NCBI GenBank assembly: GCA_013349615.1
Contig: DUZJ01000020.1
Location: 1 to 47,058 of the forward strand
DNA length: 47,058 nucleotides
Origin: Planctomycetota bacterium
Lineage (GTDB): Bacteria > Planctomycetota > Phycisphaerae > Sedimentisphaerales > Anaerobacaceae
Direction: 5' to 3'
Below, piece after piece: positions 16,730-23,490 of this stretch. Within the stretch, counting starts at the first letter, position 1. Each line of letters begins with the position of its first letter. The position numbers and the translations under genes were made by a program. The notes below the pieces were generated by a model. The model did not search any database. It saw only the letters and a list, made by a program, of their open reading frames with translations, and was not told where the DNA came from.

Positions 16730-16870
16730 AATCCAATTCCTTTCATAAAAACGCCCAGGGATTTCTTAATGGATTCACTGTTACCGACAAGTATATATCC
16801 GAAGCCGCAATTTTTCATCGCAATAATTTTTCTTCCGGCTAAAATAAGCAAAAGTTTTTTGTGGGAGCTT

Positions 16871-18349
16871 ATGACTTTTGACGACCTCCTAAATCTGGTT
16901 TCTTCGGCCAAAGTGCCTGATATTTGCGCCGATTCCCGTCTTGTCAAAGCCGGAGGTGTATTTGTAGCCATCACAGGCACAATATTCGACGGCCACGACT
17001 TTATTGACCGGGCCGCAGCCCGCGGTGCTAAATATATCGTTGCCGACAAGCGCGGCGCGAAGTACGAGATACCGGGTACCGGTTGCGAGATTATTCTTGT
17101 TGAGGATTCTGCGCAAAGTGCGGCCATTCTGGCACAGGCGAGTAGGGGCAATCCGGCTTCAAAGTTGACTAACTTGGCCGTCACCGGAACAAACGGCAAA
17201 ACCACCGTTGCGTATCTGGTTCGCTCGGTAGTCCAAAAAGCTGGCCCAAAGTGCGGCCTTGTCGGCACAATTGTTTATGATACCGGCTTGGCGAGCTATC
17301 AGGCGGACTTAACAACGCCCGACTGCTTTGCAATCGCCGACAGACAACAGCAAATGGTCAAGGCTGGCTCAAAATATATGGTCATTGAAGCCAGCAGCCA
17401 CGCACTTGCTCAAAACCGCCTGGCAGGTATTAAATTCAAAGCCGCCGCATTCACTAATCTTGCCGGCGACCATTTGGACTACCACAAGACCAAAGCCGAA
17501 TACCTAAATGCCAAAACCAAACTTTTTTCATCTCTTTCAACCGATGCAGCCGCAGTGTTGAACAAACAGTCCCCGGAGGCCAAACAAGTTGCTCAAAAAA
17601 CCAACGCCAAAATCTTATGGTACGCCATTGATGAGCCAGCCGATATTGTTGCCCACATCGAGTCGATGGACATAAATGGAACGGCGTTCGTCCTGGAATA
17701 TTCGGGCCAATCGTCAATCGTCAATCGTCAATCGTCAATCGTAACGACCTCTTTGTTGGGCCGATATAATGTTAGTAATCACCTCGCAGCGGCTGGTTTG
17801 TGCCTCGCTGCCGGTTTCGATTTGGAAACAGTGGCTGCCGGCTTGTCAGCTCTAAAGGCCGTACCTGGCCGGATGGAAAAACTCGACCGCGAGGGCGTAT
17901 CCGTCTTTATTGATTATGCTCACTCGGATGACGCTTTGGAGAATGCACTCTCTGCACTAAAGACTTTCTGCAGGGGTACACTAATCGTTGTTTTTGGCTG
18001 TGGCGGAGATAGGGACAGAACTAAACGGCCGCGTATGGCCGGGGTCGCCGAAAAATTAGCTGGTTTTGTAATTGTTACCAGTGATAATCCCCGAACAGAG
18101 CGCCCCGCCGATATTATAAGCGAAGTAGTTGCCGGCTTTGAGAATCCGGATTCGCAAACGCTCATAGTTGAGCCGGACAGAAAAAAGGCAATTGAATTGG
18201 CTATAAAAACCGCCGCAAAAGAAGATATTGTGCTCATAGCTGGCAAAGGACACGAAGATTATCAGCTCATTGGCACACAAAAATTCGATTTCTGCGATAA
18301 GGCAGTTGCTGTTGAATGCCTTAATAAGAGACTACAAAGCAGTGAGTGA
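16871..18349 (+). CDS. murE: UDP-N-acetylmuramoyl-tripeptide synthetase (meso-DAP type)
   Basis: A 492-residue Mur ligase that adds the third residue to the peptidoglycan stem peptide in the cytoplasm. The N-terminal UDP-binding domain has ICADSRLVKAGGVFVA, the ATP loop TGTNGKTT is at about residues 105-112, and TTPDC and EASSHAL follow. DNPRTE near residue 405 is the signature that selects meso-diaminopimelate. The ATG at 16871 is preceded by GGGAG; the upstream open frame to 16769 has no similarity. Residues about 280-292 (QSSIVNRQSSIV) are encoded by a heptanucleotide tandem array and are absent from the usual family pattern. murF follows after a 2.1 kb toxin-antitoxin island. Confidence 0.95.
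   Translation: MTFDDLLNLVSSAKVPDICADSRLVKAGGVFVAITGTIFDGHDFIDRAAARGAKYIVADKRGAKYEIPGTGCEIILVEDSAQSAAILAQASRGNPASKLTNLAVTGTNGKTTVAYLVRSVVQKAGPKCGLVGTIVYDTGLASYQADLTTPDCFAIADRQQQMVKAGSKYMVIEASSHALAQNRLAGIKFKAAAFTNLAGDHLDYHKTKAEYLNAKTKLFSSLSTDAAAVLNKQSPEAKQVAQKTNAKILWYAIDEPADIVAHIESMDINGTAFVLEYSGQSSIVNRQSSIVTTSLLGRYNVSNHLAAAGLCLAAGFDLETVAAGLSALKAVPGRMEKLDREGVSVFIDYAHSDDALENALSALKTFCRGTLIVVFGCGGDRDRTKRPRMAGVAEKLAGFVIVTSDNPRTERPADIISEVVAGFENPDSQTLIVEPDRKKAIELAIKTAAKEDIVLIAGKGHEDYQLIGTQKFDFCDKAVAVECLNKRLQSSE
17711..17745 (+). repeat. Heptanucleotide tandem array inside murE
   Basis: Four perfect copies of TCGTCAA (17711-17738) followed by TCGTAAC. The unit is not a multiple of three, so three units make 21 bp and encode a 7-residue period, QSSIVNR. 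Confidence 0.95.
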
Positions 18350-18438
18350 AACATCCCTTGGTGCACATAAGGCAAGCTGTTTTTATGCTTATTTTCTCGG
18401 ACGAAGATGTATTTTACTGAGCCGTCCTGGAATGTCAG

Positions 18439-18514
18439 CTATTGTGGAGGTCCCGATAGGCGGCAGCCTTAAAGGCATCCGCGAAAGGTGGATTGGGTAT
18501 AGCCACAATAATAG
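18439..18514. repeat. Inverted-repeat spacer downstream of murE
   Basis: TATTGTGG near 18440 and CCACAATA at 18503-18510 could pair across about 55 nt. On the minus strand this stretch stays open for about 25 codons (VPIIVAIPNPPFADAFKAAA) but has no start. It may be a dispersed repeat or a gene scrap; nothing more can be said. Confidence 0.25.
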
Positions 18515-18520
18515 GAACGC

Positions 18521-18580
18521 TGCTTGATTAGCTTAGAGCAGGAAGAGTGCTTACCGAAATATCTTCATCTATCTTTTCCC
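18521..18580. repeat. 60-bp direct repeat flanking higBA, left copy
   Basis: Matches 19335-19394 at 58 of 60 positions by eye (differences in GCTTAGAGCAGG against GCTTATAGCAAG). It is the 3' end of a DUF2442 gene (reads KIDEDISVSTL on the minus strand) with nothing of that gene before it. It abuts the higA stop codon at 18581-18583 exactly. Confidence 0.9.
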
Positions 18581-18883
18581 CTACGCAGATACTAACCTTT
18601 TCACCTCTTTTTCTATACGACGTGAAAGCCTGTCTCTATCCACGTCCAAATCATAATCCATTTGAAGGCCCAGCCAAAACTGCGGCGAATTGCCGAAATA
18701 TTGGGCTAAACGAAGCGCTGTATTTGCTGTTATGCTCCTTTTGCCGTGAATGATTTCATTTACTCTTCGAGGAGACACCCCTAAATCTCGGCCAAGCTGA
18801 TTTTGACTTATGTTCAGAGGCTTTAGGAATTCCTCGAGGAGCACCTCGCCGGGATGTAGAGGAGGAATTTTGTTCTTTGCCAT
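18581..18883 (-). CDS. higA: HigA-family antitoxin
   Basis: A 100-residue XRE-type DNA-binding protein of the HigA/VapI group: PPLHPGEVLLEEFLKPLNIS, the helix-turn-helix QNQLGRDLGVSPRRVNEIIH, GKRSITANTALRLAQYFGNS and FWLGLQMDYDLD. GAGGTG lies upstream of the ATG. It follows higB by 9 nt, the toxin-first order typical of this family, and would neutralise HigB and repress the promoter at 19186-19214. The stop codon is at the edge of the left 60-bp direct repeat. Confidence 0.93.
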   Translation of the reverse strand: MAKNKIPPLHPGEVLLEEFLKPLNISQNQLGRDLGVSPRRVNEIIHGKRSITANTALRLAQYFGNSPQFWLGLQMDYDLDVDRDRLSRRIEKEVKRLVSA

Positions 18884-18892
18884 TTTTTCACC

Positions 18893-19174
18893 TCAATGAT
18901 AGTCTGTAACCTCTATTTCGAAAGCATTATTATCTATCCAGTTAAAGCAAATTCGCCATTGGTCATTAATACGAATGCTATATTGTCCTTTTCTTTCACC
19001 AGACAGCTTTTTCAATTTGTTGGCTGGCGGGATTTTCAAATCATTCAATGTTTTACTTCGGTCGACCATACGCAGTTTTCTAAAAGCTGTTTTTTGAATA
19101 TCACGTGGCAACTTCCTGGAATATTCTCGGTGAAAGAGCTTTTCTGTTTCTTTACATTTGAAGGTTTTAATCAT
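18893..19174 (-). CDS. higB: HigB-family mRNA interferase toxin
   Basis: A 93-residue RelE-superfamily toxin of the HigB type: [20 protein letters not shown], then [20 protein letters not shown], then [20 protein letters not shown] and RICFNW. The [10 protein letters not shown] core is the family hallmark. HigB cleaves mRNA on translating ribosomes. The gene looks intact. Its ATG lies about 11 nt from the -10 box, so the transcript may have almost no leader. Confidence 0.93.
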   Translation of the reverse strand: MIKTFKCKETEKLFHREYSRKLPRDIQKTAFRKLRMVDRSKTLNDLKIPPANKLKKLSGERKGQYSIRINDQWRICFNWIDNNAFEIEVTDYH

Positions 19175-19185
19175 AAACCAATTAT

Positions 19186-19214
19186 ATTCTATAACGAATA
19201 ACGTTATAAGTCAA
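19186..19214 (-). promoter_or_regulatory. higBA promoter with embedded operator
   Basis: On the minus strand TTGACT (19214-19209), a 17-nt spacer and TAGAAT (19191-19186) form a good sigma-70 promoter. The spacer holds a perfect inverted repeat, ATAACG-N5-CGTTAT (plus coordinates 19191-19207), suited to a HigA dimer, so repression by the toxin-antitoxin complex is likely. Confidence 0.6.
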
Positions 19215-19334
19215 GATATATTTTTCAAAAATCTATGATATTTTGTGTGAAATCGAAAAAATATCTCAAAATCAGATAGTCCTGTATATTCCTGTAAAAA
19301 TGGCGCTTTTTGAAGCATATTACTGATAGGAGTC

Positions 19335-19394
19335 TGCTTGATTAGCTTATAGCAAGAAGAGTGCTTACCGAAATATCTTCATCTATCTTTTCCC
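19335..19394. repeat. 60-bp direct repeat flanking higBA, right copy
   Basis: The partner of 18521-18580. Here the repeat is the natural 3' end of the intact DUF2442 gene, so this copy is probably the original. The stretch 19215-19334 between the higB promoter and this repeat holds nothing recognisable. Confidence 0.9.
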
Positions 19395-19584
19395 AGTGTA
19401 TTCCTATCCCGCTGCCGATAAGACGCCAATCTTTCCTTTCATTGTCATTAGCATCTCGAAGACGATGAAACCATTCAAGGCCAACTATAATTTCGCGCCC
19501 ATCTGCGAGTGCAACTCGCAGGCAATCTTCCGTAAAAGAAACGTCCGTGGCGAGCGCTTCAACTTTGACTGGCAAAGTACTCAT
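19342..19584 (-). CDS. DUF2442 family protein
   Basis: An 80-residue DUF2442 protein: PVKVEALATDVSFTEDCLRV, then ALADGREIIVGLEWFHRL, then WRLIGSGIGIHWEKIDEDIS. These small proteins are usually encoded next to DUF4160 proteins and behave as toxin-antitoxin-like accessories. No DUF4160 partner is present here. The ATG at 19584 is chosen over a TTG at 19599. Its last 14 codons and the stop are inside the 60-bp repeat. Confidence 0.8.
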   Translation of the reverse strand: MSTLPVKVEALATDVSFTEDCLRVALADGREIIVGLEWFHRLRDANDNERKDWRLIGSGIGIHWEKIDEDISVSTLLAIS

Positions 19585-19649
19585 GCCATTTTCCCTCAAT
19601 TAGATTTTCATTCTTTTGGACTAATTTTCGTATTTCAGAAAAATAGCCT

Positions 19650-19892
19650 CTATCCAAATTTGGCAACTTCAACTGGACGCTCAACGGCAAAGCTCTTATG
19701 ATGGAGTCTGATACGTTCTACTTCATGAAGTGTTTCTGCCGTAAAGTAACTTTGCCCACAATCAGGACAGCTAACCATAGGGATGTTTTCTATCACCAGT
19801 AAATTCTTTCCTTTGCCATAGGTTTCGGCAACTCTACGAACGTGTGCTCCCTTATGACCACAAATATCACATATCATAGTCTTCTTCCTCAT
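19650..19892 (-). CDS. YgiT-type zinc-finger protein (antitoxin-like)
   Basis: An 80-residue protein with two CxxC pairs, CDICGHKGAHV and SCPDCGQSYFTAETLHEVER, the YgiT/MqsA N-terminal zinc finger. It lacks the XRE domain of full MqsA. It starts 2 nt after the stop of the DUF4258 gene, a pairing seen repeatedly for these two families and taken as a toxin-antitoxin module. Confidence 0.85.
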   Translation of the reverse strand: MRKKTMICDICGHKGAHVRRVAETYGKGKNLLVIENIPMVSCPDCGQSYFTAETLHEVERIRLHHKSFAVERPVEVAKFG

Positions 19893-19894
19893 CC

Positions 19895-20176
19895 TTATAT
19901 TGTATATAGAGTAATAATAACCAGTTTGTCGGTTGGACTTATCTTCACAATAACCTCAACTTTACCACCGTCAACTGTTTTTCCTTTGATATGGTATTTC
20001 CATTCATTGGTTGTTTCATCTTTTTGACGTTCGAGAATTTTTCCTGTGAGGATTCCCCTTTCAATATCATAAATACTTAAATCATCATAATGCATCTCTC
20101 GTCTGGCATGGTACGTCATAATATACTGGCGCGTACGAATTTTTTCTCGCATTCGATTTAAGATTCGGTCGAACAT
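19895..20176 (-). CDS. DUF4258 protein (putative toxin)
   Basis: A 93-residue protein with the DUF4258 pattern: YIMTYHARREMHYDDLSIYD, then IERGILTGKILERQKD, a strand WKYHIKGKTVDGGKVEVIVK and the end LVIITLYTI. The HAxxRMxxR-like helix and final strands suggest a RelE/BECR-like fold. It is coupled to the YgiT-type partner downstream. The ATG at 20176 is the only sensible start. Confidence 0.8.
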   Translation of the reverse strand: MFDRILNRMREKIRTRQYIMTYHARREMHYDDLSIYDIERGILTGKILERQKDETTNEWKYHIKGKTVDGGKVEVIVKISPTDKLVIITLYTI

Positions 20177-20190
20177 ATGGCATTCCTTTA

Positions 20191-20361
20191 CTACGGCACA
20201 TCGCGATCGGTGGTAGCCTCAATACACCTGCGGCGGATTGCCTTGCTGCTATTATAATCAGACCTTTTTGTATTATGTTTGAACTGACGATGGTTGCCAC
20301 GAGTCCTAACAATGAACCAGCCATCTTTTTCAATCATTTTAATAACATCTCTTACCTTCAC
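20191..20361 (-). pseudogene. HicA toxin remnant, frameshifted
   Basis: The first 30 or so residues are HicA (VKVRDVIKMIEKDGWFIVRT, then RGNHRQFKH). After KHNTK the frame runs into DYNSSKAIRRRC and stops. A neighbouring frame gives KGLIIIA, the expected next strand, so an indel near 20265 broke the gene, and the C-terminal third is no longer recognisable. No HicB antitoxin is adjacent. The likely original start is the GTG at 20361; the frame is open to 20394. Confidence 0.65.
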
Positions 20362-20443
20362 TTGTAAGATTATAGTATAATTTTGTTGTGTCAACAGGTA
20401 TTTATCTTACTCGAATTATAGATAATAGGATTGAAAAACGAAA

Positions 20444-21823
20444 ATGAAGAATTTTTCGATAGCGGATTTGTCCGGAATAATAAAAGCGCATCCGATGAAT
20501 CGAGTATCGAGAATCGAGTATCGAGAATCGAGTTTTACCGGCGTCAGTACCGACTCGCGAACTGCAAAACCTGGCGACTGTTTCTTTGCTATTGCTGGTG
20601 ATAACTTCGATGGCCACAATTACGTCGAAGAAGCTTTTGCCAAAGGTGCTGTTTGTGCCGTAGTCAGTGAGGGTGTCGAAGGCGCACCCGTACTCAAGGT
20701 GGATGATACTACAAAAGCCCTTGGTGATTTTGCCCGGCATTACCGGCGGAAGGCCGGGTACAAGGTAGTTGCTATAACCGGCTCGGTAGGCAAAACGACG
20801 ACGAGGCAAATCGCTTATCACGTTTTAAGCCGGCATTACCGTGTGTTTCAGGCGCCGAAAAATTTCAACAATAGTATAGGCCTGCCTTTGACACTTTTGG
20901 GTGCCGACCCAGAGGACCAAATCGTTATCGCGGAGCTTGGCAGTAACTACCCCGGCGAGATCGCTTACTTGACTCGAATCGCTCTGCCTGATGTGGCCGT
21001 TGTTACCAGCGTTCATCCCGCCCATTTAGCCGGTTTCGCCTGTTTGCAGACGATTATACAGGAAAAATTATCCATAGCCGGCGGTTTGCAGCCCGATGGT
21101 GTTTTGATAATCAACGCTGATTGTGACCAGCTGGTCAGTGCCTGCCGGGCAAAAGGCACCGGATTTTGCACTTTTGGCAAATCGGATGGTTGCCGTTGCC
21201 AGGCACGCAACATCACTCATGCGGGCTTCGGCAGCCGTTTCACCATCGATGGTAAGCAGATTTATTTGCCGTTGGCCGGCTCGGGAAATGTCGAAAATGC
21301 GCTTGCCGCCTGGGCTGTTTGCAGCCAGTTTGGTCTGACTATCGAGGATTTTGCCCGCGCTGCGAAGACCCAGCCGGCTGTTTCCATGCGTGCTGAACCG
21401 CTGCAAATCGGGACGCTAACGGTATTAAATGATTGTTACAACGCAAACCCCGCATCAATGAAGAATGCGCTGGATATATTGACACATCTCAATTCAACTG
21501 GAAAGCGCCGATTGGTTTTTATCTGCGGCGATATGGCCGAACTGGGCCGACAGGCTGAGCATCTGCATGCTGAGCTGGGCGCTTCTATTGCAGCCGCTGG
21601 CGTGCACCTTTTAATGGCCGTTGGAAAATTTGCGAAAATCGCTGCCGTGGCCGCAAAAAGAACCGCCGAATACGATTTACAAACAAAATGTTTCGACGAT
21701 ACCCTTTCAGCTTGTAATAATCTTAAAGGTTTCATAAAAGATTACGATATAATATTAGTCAAAGGTTCGAGGACAGCCAAACTGGAAATGGCCGTCGAGA
21801 GACTAAAAGCAGCTTTTTCGTGA
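20444..21823 (+). CDS. murF: UDP-N-acetylmuramoyl-tripeptide-D-alanyl-D-alanine ligase
   Basis: A 459-residue Mur ligase that adds D-Ala-D-Ala to complete the peptidoglycan pentapeptide. Visible are TDSRTAKPGDCFFAIAGDNF (residues 36-55), the ATP loop GSVGKTTT at 113-120, FNNSIGLPLTLL, ELGSNYPGEI, and the C-terminal NDCYNANPASM. Residues 19-30 (NRVSRIEYRESS) are encoded by a heptanucleotide tandem array inserted in the N-terminal domain. It is separated from murE by the toxin-antitoxin island and followed 66 nt later by mraY. Confidence 0.95.
   Translation: MKNFSIADLSGIIKAHPMNRVSRIEYRESSFTGVSTDSRTAKPGDCFFAIAGDNFDGHNYVEEAFAKGAVCAVVSEGVEGAPVLKVDDTTKALGDFARHYRRKAGYKVVAITGSVGKTTTRQIAYHVLSRHYRVFQAPKNFNNSIGLPLTLLGADPEDQIVIAELGSNYPGEIAYLTRIALPDVAVVTSVHPAHLAGFACLQTIIQEKLSIAGGLQPDGVLIINADCDQLVSACRAKGTGFCTFGKSDGCRCQARNITHAGFGSRFTIDGKQIYLPLAGSGNVENALAAWAVCSQFGLTIEDFARAAKTQPAVSMRAEPLQIGTLTVLNDCYNANPASMKNALDILTHLNSTGKRRLVFICGDMAELGRQAEHLHAELGASIAAAGVHLLMAVGKFAKIAAVAAKRTAEYDLQTKCFDDTLSACNNLKGFIKDYDIILVKGSRTAKLEMAVERLKAAFS
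20499..20533 (+). repeat. Heptanucleotide tandem array inside murF
   Basis: Five units alternating ATCGAGT and ATCGAGA. It encodes SRIEYRES in the N-terminal domain. The unit differs from that in murE, but the period is the same. Confidence 0.95.
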
Positions 21824-21889
21824 CTCCTGACTCATCGCATCTGGCTCGTTCGGGGCACGGGGCACGGATTGCAGCCCACGAGGTACGAG

Positions 21890-23053
21890 ATGATATACTA
21901 CTTGTTATGGTATTTGCGTGCCGAAGAACGATTCCACTTTTACGCTTATCAGAACGTGATGTTTCGCTCCGTAGCAGCCGTTTTGACCAGCTTCCTGATA
22001 TCGCTTTTGATTGGTCCCACTATTATTCGCTGGCTGATGCGAAAAAAAATTGGGGACCGGCCGGAGTTTCATCACGCTACACTAAACGAGTTGACCAGGG
22101 AAAAGGCCAATACTCCTACGATGGGTGGCCTGATTATCATCCTTTCAGTTCTGGTAAGCACCTTACTATGGGCGAAGTTTTACAATCCCCAGACTTCGTT
22201 ATGGAACGGTTTTGTTGAGAAGGCGATTTTCTTGGTGATATGGTTTGGTTTTCTCGGGGGTGTGGACGACTGGCTAAAGCTCACGTCCGCACGCGCCCTC
22301 CCAAGCCGGACCGGCCTGAGAGCATGGGAGAAGCTCATCTTTCAAATCGGTGGAGCTGTCTTGATAGCGTCGTTTTTATACAGCGATTTTGTCAACATAG
22401 ACGACGCAAAAGTATTTTGGCTCTGGCTGCCGTTCTATAAGAACCCACTTCCCTTTCCCCTCGCCGACTGGATGTTTGTCTTGATAGCGATTTTTTATAT
22501 ATCTGCCACCAGCAATGCCGTTAACCTGACTGATGGTATGGACGGATTGGCAGCCGGATGTGTGGGAATGGTTAGTCTGGTACTTGTGGTGCTCTGCTAT
22601 GTCACCTCAGAGACGATGGCGCAAACCAGTATTACCTGGTCAGAGTATCTTTTGCTGCCGCATATACCCCAGGCCGGAGAGCTGAGCATCTTTTATTCGG
22701 CAATCTTGGGGGCCGTACTCGGCTTTCTATGGTACAACTGCCATCCCGCTCAGGTTTTTATGGGTGATGTCGGGTCGCTTCCTCTCGGGGCTGCTATGGG
22801 CTACGGGGCACTGGTGACCAGAAATGAAATTCTGCTTTTCATTATTGGTGGTGTATTCGTTTTGGAGTTGGTCAGCGTAGTTCTGCAGGTCGGCTATTTC
22901 AAATATACAGGTGGAAAGCGACTTTTTAGGTACACGCCCATTCACTATCATTTCCACTTGGCCGGTTGGAGTGAGCCGCAGGTGGTAGTGCGTTTTTGGC
23001 TCTTGGCCGCCGCCTTCGCCGCCATTGCCCTGGCCACACTAAAAATCCGCTAA
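21890..23053 (+). CDS. mraY: Phospho-N-acetylmuramoyl-pentapeptide transferase
   Basis: A 387-residue polytopic membrane enzyme making lipid I from UDP-MurNAc-pentapeptide and undecaprenyl phosphate. Motifs: KANTPTMGGLIII, GVDDWLKL, the Asp-rich NAVNLTDGMDGLA, FMGDVGSLPLG and a C-terminal TPIHYHFHLAGWSE. About ten transmembrane segments can be counted. The His-rich loop, usually HHH followed by FE, reads HYHFH here. The ATG at 21890 is chosen; the TTG at 21869 is less likely. No murD, ftsW or murG follows, so the cell-wall cluster ends here. Confidence 0.94.
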   Translation: MIYYLLWYLRAEERFHFYAYQNVMFRSVAAVLTSFLISLLIGPTIIRWLMRKKIGDRPEFHHATLNELTREKANTPTMGGLIIILSVLVSTLLWAKFYNPQTSLWNGFVEKAIFLVIWFGFLGGVDDWLKLTSARALPSRTGLRAWEKLIFQIGGAVLIASFLYSDFVNIDDAKVFWLWLPFYKNPLPFPLADWMFVLIAIFYISATSNAVNLTDGMDGLAAGCVGMVSLVLVVLCYVTSETMAQTSITWSEYLLLPHIPQAGELSIFYSAILGAVLGFLWYNCHPAQVFMGDVGSLPLGAAMGYGALVTRNEILLFIIGGVFVLELVSVVLQVGYFKYTGGKRLFRYTPIHYHFHLAGWSEPQVVVRFWLLAAAFAAIALATLKIR

Positions 23054-23102
23054 AAGCGAAGCGGGTTTCGTCACCGCAGGGACGCCGTTCATCTTTCAAG
23101 AA

Positions 23103-23393
23103 TTATGTGTCGTGATGTTCTTCGATATGGATGTGGACGTTTTCTCTGTAACTCTGCAAATCGTCGGGACCAAGTTTGCTCAATTTCCTTTGTGCCAGGA
23201 AGATTTTGATAGCGGTAATCAAACAACCCGCACCTGTAACGGAAAATACTATCGCAGCGAGTATTGCGAAAATCTCCTTCAACACGTAAATCAAAAAGCC
23301 AAAGCCGATTAGCAGCAGCCCTGTGATAAATATTCCCGCTGCAACACTTTTGGAAGCACGAGAGACTGCATTTGTGTAAAAACGAAAGCTCAT
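23103..23393 (-). CDS. Small membrane protein of unknown function
   Basis: A 96-residue protein with two transmembrane helices (about residues 18-39 and 43-64: GIFITGLLLIGFGFLIYVL, then FAILAAIVFSVTGAGCLITA) and a cytosolic tail ending HIHIEEHHDT, rich in His and acidic residues. It is not recognised. It lies downstream of groEL on the same strand with a repeat-bearing 97-nt gap. Confidence 0.6.
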   Translation of the reverse strand: MSFRFYTNAVSRASKSVAAGIFITGLLLIGFGFLIYVLKEIFAILAAIVFSVTGAGCLITAIKIFLAQRKLSKLGPDDLQSYRENVHIHIEEHHDT

Positions 23394-23410
23394 ATTTTCA
23401 AAAAGATAAT

Positions 23411-23475
23411 GAGCTAAAGTTGGGAGTGCCTAAAGTTATAGATTATTTTTTCCACTTTAGCTCACTTTAGGCACT
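23411..23475. repeat. Crossing inverted repeats related to the dispersed repeat head
   Basis: GAGCTAAAGT (23411-23420) is complementary to ACTTTAGCTC (23454-23463), and AGTGCCTAAAGT (23425-23436) to ACTTTAGGCACT (23464-23475). The two pairs cross, so the hairpins compete or form a pseudoknot. The right-hand half matches the head of the repeats at 31965, 40814 and 47058. It lies just after the groEL stop and may act as its transcript end. Confidence 0.7.
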
Positions 23476-23490
23476 TCTTACACTAAACGT

